This document shows, one piece after another, positions 59,802 through 64,000 of a stretch of 64,000 nt of DNA. The number at the start of each line of letters is the position of its first letter. The first letter of the stretch is position 1. The position numbers were made by a program, and so were the translations under genes. The stretch is from Thermoactinomyces daqus. GTDB taxonomy: Bacteria > Bacillota > Bacilli > Thermoactinomycetales > Thermoactinomycetaceae. Below the pieces are notes generated by a model, which worked only from the letters and a program-made list of their open reading frames with translations, searched no databases and was not told where the DNA came from. The stretch covers positions 42,062 through 106,061 of the forward strand of contig NZ_JPST01000028.1 of NCBI RefSeq assembly GCF_000763315.1. The letters are read 5' to 3'.

Positions 59802-61745
59802 TTATTTGACTTTCGACAGTTCGACCCATGCTTCTGAGTCATTTCGGTTTGCCTTTTTCACAACAAGTTTTACTCCGTTGTAAGGCAAAATTTTTCCTCC
59901 GTCGGGGTTGTACGGGCTGCTGTAATCATTCCCGTCAAAAAATACGGGCACACCCGGCAGGGAATCGTATTTCATGTATGAATCCGGATACGTAATATCA
60001 ATTGGCACCGTCGGCTTCCAGCCAAATGCGGCATCCGCCAGCTGGTAGCGAGTCGAGCCGACCGTTCCGTCGTTCCAATAAAATCCGAACTGATGGGCGT
60101 CGACAAGTCCGAGGAAGCCTTCGCCCGGATGGAGTCCGGTCATGTTGTCATCTCCCCAACGCCCGTCGTAATACCAGACGAGCATTCCGGGATTATAAAC
60201 CAGGAAGCTGTTGTTGCGGCGGATATGGGCCAATCCCTGATCCACACCGTTGTGGTTCCGCCATTCCACAAGATAATAGTTCGGGAATGGGATTTTGGAA
60301 CCGTCAAACACTTTAAACCCGTCCAAGGTAAATTGCGGCGTGCCTTCGGCATCATCGTGGAACAGCGTTTGGCCGTTGTCCGACACGTCGATATTATCCA
60401 CATAGAATCCTTCTTTGGCCAGACCGATGTCCGTCACATACTCAAACGTCAATTGAATCTTTTTGCCGGCAAAAGGGGTCAGATCAATTTGGTCATTCAC
60501 CCATTTTCCATCGGTTGAATCGGTGTATTCCTTGACTGTGACTGGCTGGTCCGCACCATCTGCTTTCACCTTCAGATACAGGTAATCATAATTTGCCTCA
60601 ATATCTCTCCAGGAATCAAAGGAAAGTTTGGGTGATTTGGCATTGGTCAGGTCAATCACCGGAGAAGTCATACTGGTATCAAGCGAATTTCCTTTGGTGG
60701 AGAAATACGATTTTTTGCCCAGCGGCTGGGTTGGCGGATCGACCAGACGATCAGGCAGGTCGATTTTCAGCATTTTTCCGCGCTTGGTATTCGCCACGGC
60801 TTCTTTCAGGGGGAATGTCCGGTGACCGTAGAAATTCTTAAAGTCAATCACGGTTGGAACCGGCCAGTTGCCACCGTAGGTTTCATGGAAGAACAGTTTG
60901 TCGTAAGGGCTGAACCCCGTCGGCTCCGTTCCGGGAACCTTGCCCGCCCAACTGCCGTAAGACATGATGGACCAGGCTTCCACAGGAGAGCCCGAACCGG
61001 TGTAACCCGTGTCGTATTCATCGGGCAAACCCAGGTTATGGCCGTATTCGTGGGCAAAAACACCTGCTGCCCCGTCTTCGGGTTGAATGATGTAATCATA
61101 CGCTTTTAGTTTTGTTCCGGGGATTGGTACAGGTGCCTGTCCGATCACCGAACGGTGGGACCAGATCGCATCGGGGCCCAACTGACCGCCGCCCGCTTCT
61201 TCACCCATGCCGGAGTGGACGATCATGAGGTTGTCCAGCAAACCATCTGGTTCCATTACATTTCCGTCACCGTCGAGGTCGTAGGGATCACGTTGATCGT
61301 ACTCTGACTCATGGCCGGCAATCAGCTTGCCCACTTCCGTCAGTGTTTCCTTGACCAGATCCCGAGGACGGGCGTCGTTATCTTCGTAATCCCCGACTTT
61401 TATGTGTTCCCCGTAGTATGCGGCATTGTGCTGCGCTTCAATCCACGGGGTGATCTTCCCGGAAATCGACCAGTAGCCTGCCGACTGTTGCTGGTAATAC
61501 TGGGTGAAAGAAATCAGTTTCTTGCCATCGTCCGTGGTATAGCCGTCTTTGCTGAAGAGCAGTTTTTGATAATGCTCAGGGCTGAAATCCTTGGTCCAGA
61601 GGGATGTGCCGTCATCGTTCGGCGGAATCTGATTATGTTTGAGATCCGGAAACTCGATCAGAGCGACCACGGCATTATCGGAAAAATGATTCTTACCTGT
61701 CTTTTTCGTCGACTCCTCTTTGAATCCGGCAACTTTCTTGTCCAT
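59802..61745 (-). CDS. Immune inhibitor A-type M6 metalloprotease, 5' end damaged
   Basis: A zinc protease of the InhA family, normally secreted. The longest ATG-started frame has 647 residues: the pro-region end, the catalytic domain with HEYGHNLGLPD (His232, Glu233, His236, Asp242) and SIMSYGSW met-turn, then beta domains to the C-terminus. InhA homologues are about 150 residues longer at the N-terminus and have a signal peptide. Here the frame stays open for 52 more codons of pro-region (61746-61901) but meets a TAA at 61902-61904 and has no start. Without a signal peptide the product would stay in the cell. It is probably a decaying gene. Confidence 0.7.
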   Translation of the reverse strand: MDKKVAGFKEESTKKTGKNHFSDNAVVALIEFPDLKHNQIPPNDDGTSLWTKDFSPEHYQKLLFSKDGYTTDDGKKLISFTQYYQQQSAGYWSISGKITPWIEAQHNAAYYGEHIKVGDYEDNDARPRDLVKETLTEVGKLIAGHESEYDQRDPYDLDGDGNVMEPDGLLDNLMIVHSGMGEEAGGGQLGPDAIWSHRSVIGQAPVPIPGTKLKAYDYIIQPEDGAAGVFAHEYGHNLGLPDEYDTGYTGSGSPVEAWSIMSYGSWAGKVPGTEPTGFSPYDKLFFHETYGGNWPVPTVIDFKNFYGHRTFPLKEAVANTKRGKMLKIDLPDRLVDPPTQPLGKKSYFSTKGNSLDTSMTSPVIDLTNAKSPKLSFDSWRDIEANYDYLYLKVKADGADQPVTVKEYTDSTDGKWVNDQIDLTPFAGKKIQLTFEYVTDIGLAKEGFYVDNIDVSDNGQTLFHDDAEGTPQFTLDGFKVFDGSKIPFPNYYLVEWRNHNGVDQGLAHIRRNNSFLVYNPGMLVWYYDGRWGDDNMTGLHPGEGFLGLVDAHQFGFYWNDGTVGSTRYQLADAAFGWKPTVPIDITYPDSYMKYDSLPGVPVFFDGNDYSSPYNPDGGKILPYNGVKLVVKKANRNDSEAWVELSKVK

Positions 61746-61915
61746 TTTCTTCTGGAAAGCTCTTCTGTTTTTGAACGCCCGCTTACCAAAAGAAGATGAC
61801 GTATCGATTCCGTCTGTTTTGCTGAACGGGGTCTTTCCACGAGAAACATAGTTTTGAACCGCTTTTTCAATTTCCTCCGGCGAAGCGTCTTTGCTTAATT
61901 CTTATTGAACTTCAT
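61746..61915 (-). pseudogene. Detached 5' end of the metalloprotease gene
   Basis: An ATG at 61915 with AAGGGGGAG at a good distance starts MKFNKN but stops after six codons (TAA, 61895-61897). From 61901 downward, another frame reads ELSKDASPEEIEKAV, which looks like the InhA pro-region, and joins the gene at 61745. The hydrophobic signal sequence that should lie between is missing, so a deletion that also shifted the frame is the simplest explanation. Confidence 0.6.
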
Positions 61916-61955
61916 ACCGCTCCCCCTTCTCTAAACAAATAGAAAAGACAATACA

Positions 61956-61983
61956 ATTATAAATGAATTTAGTATTTTTTCAA
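61956..61983 (-). promoter_or_regulatory. Promoter of the metalloprotease gene
   Basis: TTGAAA (61978-61983) and TATAAT (61956-61961) are 16 bases apart on the minus strand, so transcription signals appear intact although the coding start is damaged. Confidence 0.6.
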
Positions 61984-62097
61984 TATATATTTTTTAGACC
62001 TGTTAATAAGCCCCATACTGTATGTATTCATGGAAGGATTTTGGGAAGCCGGCAGGGACTCAATCCCCGACAGGCTCCTGTAAACAAACTGATCCGT

Positions 62098-62565
62098 TTA
62101 TATCCTGCTGCTTTTCTCCTTCCATTTCCGCTCTGCCTCTTTTCCCATCTTTTTCAACAGGTCAATCAGCTTTTCCTTTTCTGCCGGAGTAAGTCCGCTG
62201 ACGGCTTCGTGCAGATTTTCCGCATGCTTTGGGGCGATTTCCTCTATGGTCCTTCTCCCTTTCTCCGTCAGTTTTGCATAGATGACGCGGCGGTCGGTCT
62301 GGCAAGGTTCCCGAATCACCAATCCAGCTGCCACCATTTTATCAACGACATAGGTGACTCCCCCGCTGACCAGAAGCAGGCGGCTCCCGATTTCATTCAG
62401 CTTCTGCGGCCCTTTATGGTATAAAAGTTCCAATACGGCGAATTCCGTCGGGTTAAAGCCAAACTTTTTGCAAGAACCGAAGGAATGGGTGGAAACACTT
62501 GAATAGGAACGCGCCAAAACACGCAATAAATGCATAGATTGTTCAATTTCTCCGTTCTTGATCAA
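62098..62565 (-). CDS. MarR-family transcription regulator
   Basis: Winged-helix repressor of 155 residues. The recognition region is about 58-82 (KLNEIGSRLLLVSGGVTYVVD), followed by the wing (EPCQTDRRVIYAKLTEKGR). TTG start with AAAGGA seven bases upstream; an ATG further up would add 17 residues and has no site. It is divergent from the azoreductase-like gene and very probably controls it through the palindromes between them. Confidence 0.87.
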   Translation of the reverse strand: MIKNGEIEQSMHLLRVLARSYSSVSTHSFGSCKKFGFNPTEFAVLELLYHKGPQKLNEIGSRLLLVSGGVTYVVDKMVAAGLVIREPCQTDRRVIYAKLTEKGRRTIEEIAPKHAENLHEAVSGLTPAEKEKLIDLLKKMGKEAERKWKEKSSRI

Positions 62566-62596
62566 GACCACATCCTTTAAAACGAGTTGTTGTAAT

Positions 62597-62626
62597 TTGA
62601 CAAAACATAGCCGCAAATTATATAAT
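62597..62626 (+). promoter_or_regulatory. Promoter of the azoreductase-like gene
   Basis: Consensus TTGACA (62597-62602) and TATAAT (62621-62626) are 18 bases apart. A strong promoter like this suits a gene held off by a repressor. Confidence 0.75.
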
Positions 62627-62661
62627 TATCACAAAATTTATTATATCAAATTTGAAATAAT
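62616..62661. promoter_or_regulatory. Probable MarR operator (two palindromes)
   Basis: AATTATATAATT (62616-62627, perfect) covers the -10 box, and a 22-base near-perfect palindrome (62640-62661, arms ATTATATCAAA and TTTGAAATAAT, one mismatch) lies just past the expected transcription start. Both are the size of MarR-type sites. Confidence 0.6.
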
Positions 62662-62683
62662 AGTCAATGAAGGAGCGAATCGC

Positions 62684-63235
62684 ATGAAAATATTAATATT
62701 CAGCGGCAGTCCCCGCAAAAACTCCAATTCGCAGAAAGTGGCCGAGACCGCCTTCCATTTTTTTAAATCCAGAGGCATCGATGTGCTGTTGTATGATTTG
62801 AGCGCTCACGTATTGCCCATATTCAACGGAGAAGAAGAGACCTTTGCCCATCCGGAAGTAAAGCATCTGCAAAAAATCGCGGAGCAGGCGGACGGCTTTT
62901 TCTTTTGCACACCCGAATATCACAACGGGATCAGCGGCGCCTTAAAAAACGCGCTTGATTTTTTGAACCGAAGCCATTTTGATCAAAAGCCGGTCTCGCT
63001 CACGGCGATCAGCGGCGGGGGCAAAGGGGGGATTAACGCCCTCAATAATCTGCGCCTGGTGATTCGCGGCGTCGGGGGACTGGTGCTGCCAGGCCAATGC
63101 GTCGTGGATAAAACCGATCTTGACGACACGGGTGCTGTTCATGAAGCCGTCAAGGAACGCTTGGCATCAGTCACAGAAGAATTGATCCACTATACTGCCT
63201 TGTTGCAAAAAAAGCAATCGACTGCAACTGATTGA
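62684..63235 (+). CDS. NADPH-dependent FMN reductase (azobenzene reductase-like)
   Basis: Flavodoxin-fold flavoprotein of 183 residues, close in pattern to B. subtilis YhdA azobenzene reductase: FSGSPRKNSN (5-14) for the FMN phosphate, LPIFNGEEE, TPEYHNGISGALKNALDFL (about 76-94) and ISGGGKGGINALNNLR (about 106-121). It probably reduces quinones, azo compounds or chromate with NADPH. ATG start with AAGGAG eight bases upstream. Likely repressed by the divergent MarR protein. Confidence 0.9.
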   Translation: MKILIFSGSPRKNSNSQKVAETAFHFFKSRGIDVLLYDLSAHVLPIFNGEEETFAHPEVKHLQKIAEQADGFFFCTPEYHNGISGALKNALDFLNRSHFDQKPVSLTAISGGGKGGINALNNLRLVIRGVGGLVLPGQCVVDKTDLDDTGAVHEAVKERLASVTEELIHYTALLQKKQSTATD

Positions 63236-63370
63236 AAAGGCTTACATCATATACTGAAACCTCTTTTCGTCCAAATTCGGGGATGAAAAGAATCGGATGA
63301 GGATCAAGGTCCCTCTTCTTCCTTCGTTTCCAATGACCTGGCCTGGTGCCCTGCTTCCGGCAAACGTTAA

Positions 63371-63406
63371 GAAAAAGCCACAAGGAGCGATCCCCCCCCT
63401 TGTGGC
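63371..63406 (-). terminator. Terminator of the gene at 63438
   Basis: GCCACAAGG and CCTTGTGGC are perfect 9-base arms (63377-63385, 63398-63406), with five T residues following on the minus strand. The plus side also lies past the azoreductase gene. Confidence 0.85.
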
Positions 63407-63437
63407 CGAAACCATTAAAATTAAAGCGCTTTCATTT

Positions 63438-63773
63438 TTATGGGAGATAAAATTTTTCAGTCATATTCGCAGTAAAAGCCGACCCGTCCGGCGCCGTATA
63501 TACCTTCATGCTTTTGTTCACTTTTCGCATCAGGAGCGGCAGTTGATGATGCAGAATGCGAGTGGATAATTGCTTGGCAAGATAAAGGCCGAATGATTCC
63601 GTCGATGATCCGCGCAAACGCAGGGAGGTTCCCTGAAGCAGGGATGGTTCCCTTTTCAACAGTTCAATCGCCAGTTCATGGCCGTCCAGCGCAGCTTCTC
63701 CCCCCGATTGTCTTGCTGCCTCCAGGATCTTCAATACTTTTTCCTCCAGACCCAACTCTACCCAGTAATCCAT
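63438..63773 (-). CDS. Hypothetical protein, 111 residues
   Basis: I do not recognise this protein. Residues 5-75 look helical and amphipathic, with no cysteine, signal or membrane segment; the last 30 residues are probably beta (MKVYTAPDGSAFTANM). ATG start with a strong AAAGGAGG seven bases upstream and a strong terminator, so it is very likely a real single gene. No promoter is clear upstream. Confidence 0.8.
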   Translation of the reverse strand: MDYWVELGLEEKVLKILEAARQSGGEAALDGHELAIELLKREPSLLQGTSLRLRGSSTESFGLYLAKQLSTRILHHQLPLLMRKVNKSMKVYTAPDGSAFTANMTEKFYLP

Positions 63774-63950
63774 GGAGATCCCTCCTTTGCCTCTGCTGCA
63801 CGGGCTGAATTTTCAAAAAACGACTTCGAGTCAGGCAGGCAAATTTGTTCCCTTTATGTATATTTCGGCAAATCTTCCTTCTTCCCTCTTTTGCCTTTTT
63901 TAAAGGGAAAAAAGCATAGTGATTGCTAAAAATAATTGCATTTTTTCTCA

Positions 63951-63978
63951 TAAAAAAATCCAGCCCTCTTCAGAGGGC
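63951..63978 (-). terminator. Terminator of a gene beyond the right edge
   Basis: GCCCTC and GAGGGC pair around a four-base loop and are followed on the minus strand by seven T residues after a short gap. It should end a minus-strand gene to the right of the window. No gene is seen in 63774-63950. Confidence 0.75.
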
Positions 63979-64000
63979 CGAGATTGATGACAAACCCCAC

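Overview
The window is a stretch of core chromosome from an endospore-forming, menaquinone-using Firmicute of the order Bacillales. The evidence is a nearly complete sporulation set (spoIVA, ypeB-sleB, spmA-spmB-dacB, ytfJ, spoVA genes, spoIIAA-spoIIAB-sigF, dacF), bacillithiol genes (ypdA and a BshB-type deacetylase), the TRAP protein MtrB, HepS/HepT, MecA-like YpbH and Bacillus-type ribosome binding sites with frequent GTG and TTG starts. Gene order follows the Bacillus subtilis trp-to-dacF region but has gaps, insertions and one extra membrane prenyltransferase. This fits a deep relative such as Thermoactinomycetaceae; the family is an inference. Nearly everything is on the minus strand. 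I see no prophage, CRISPR array, intact insertion sequence or rRNA.

Layout. 1-2.9 kb: start of the trp operon (trpE, cut by the left edge) with a TRAP-controlled attenuator, then aroB and aroC. 3.0-9.7 kb: a small unknown gene, ndk, the menaquinone cluster hepS-menG-ubiA-type prenyltransferase-hepT, mtrB, tRNA-Pro(GGG), folE and hbs. 9.8-17.4 kb: spoIVA with a sigma-E-type promoter, a 50-residue membrane peptide gene, yphF, a yphE-like gene, a plus-strand unknown gene, then der-plsY-gpsA and a yphA-like gene. 17.6-22.6 kb: rpsA homologue, cmk-plsC, sleB-ypeB and a small cysteine-rich protein. 22.6-35.9 kb is mixed: asparaginase, ypdA, gudB, bshB2, ypbH, ferredoxin, rhodanese, pyrophosphatase, a UvrD/PcrA-type helicase, a serine T-box operon (class V aminotransferase and serA) and an SDR oxidoreductase. 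35.9-46.4 kb: resE, resD, resC, resB, rluB, spmB, spmA, dacB, ytfJ, ytfI and a lone PTS EIIA-like gene. 46.6-54.5 kb: scpB-scpA behind the FMN-riboswitch-controlled riboflavin operon, then ctaA and lysA. 54.6-59.7 kb: a reduced spoVA operon, sigF-spoIIAB-spoIIAA and dacF. 59.8-64 kb is more accessory: an immune-inhibitor-A-type metalloprotease with a damaged 5' end, a MarR regulator divergent from an azobenzene-reductase-like flavoprotein, and an unknown gene.

How it works together. The window carries both the TRAP sensor and its trp leader target. Three RNA switches set amino acid and cofactor supply: TRAP/trp, the serine T-box and the FMN element. The sporulation genes span the programme from sigma-F control to germination, and several have matching sigma-E, sigma-F/G or sigma-H-like promoters. 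The main oddities are the loss of spoVAC and spoVAD from the spoVA operon, a SleB without a peptidoglycan-binding domain, scpAB apparently trailing the riboflavin operon, and the broken protease.
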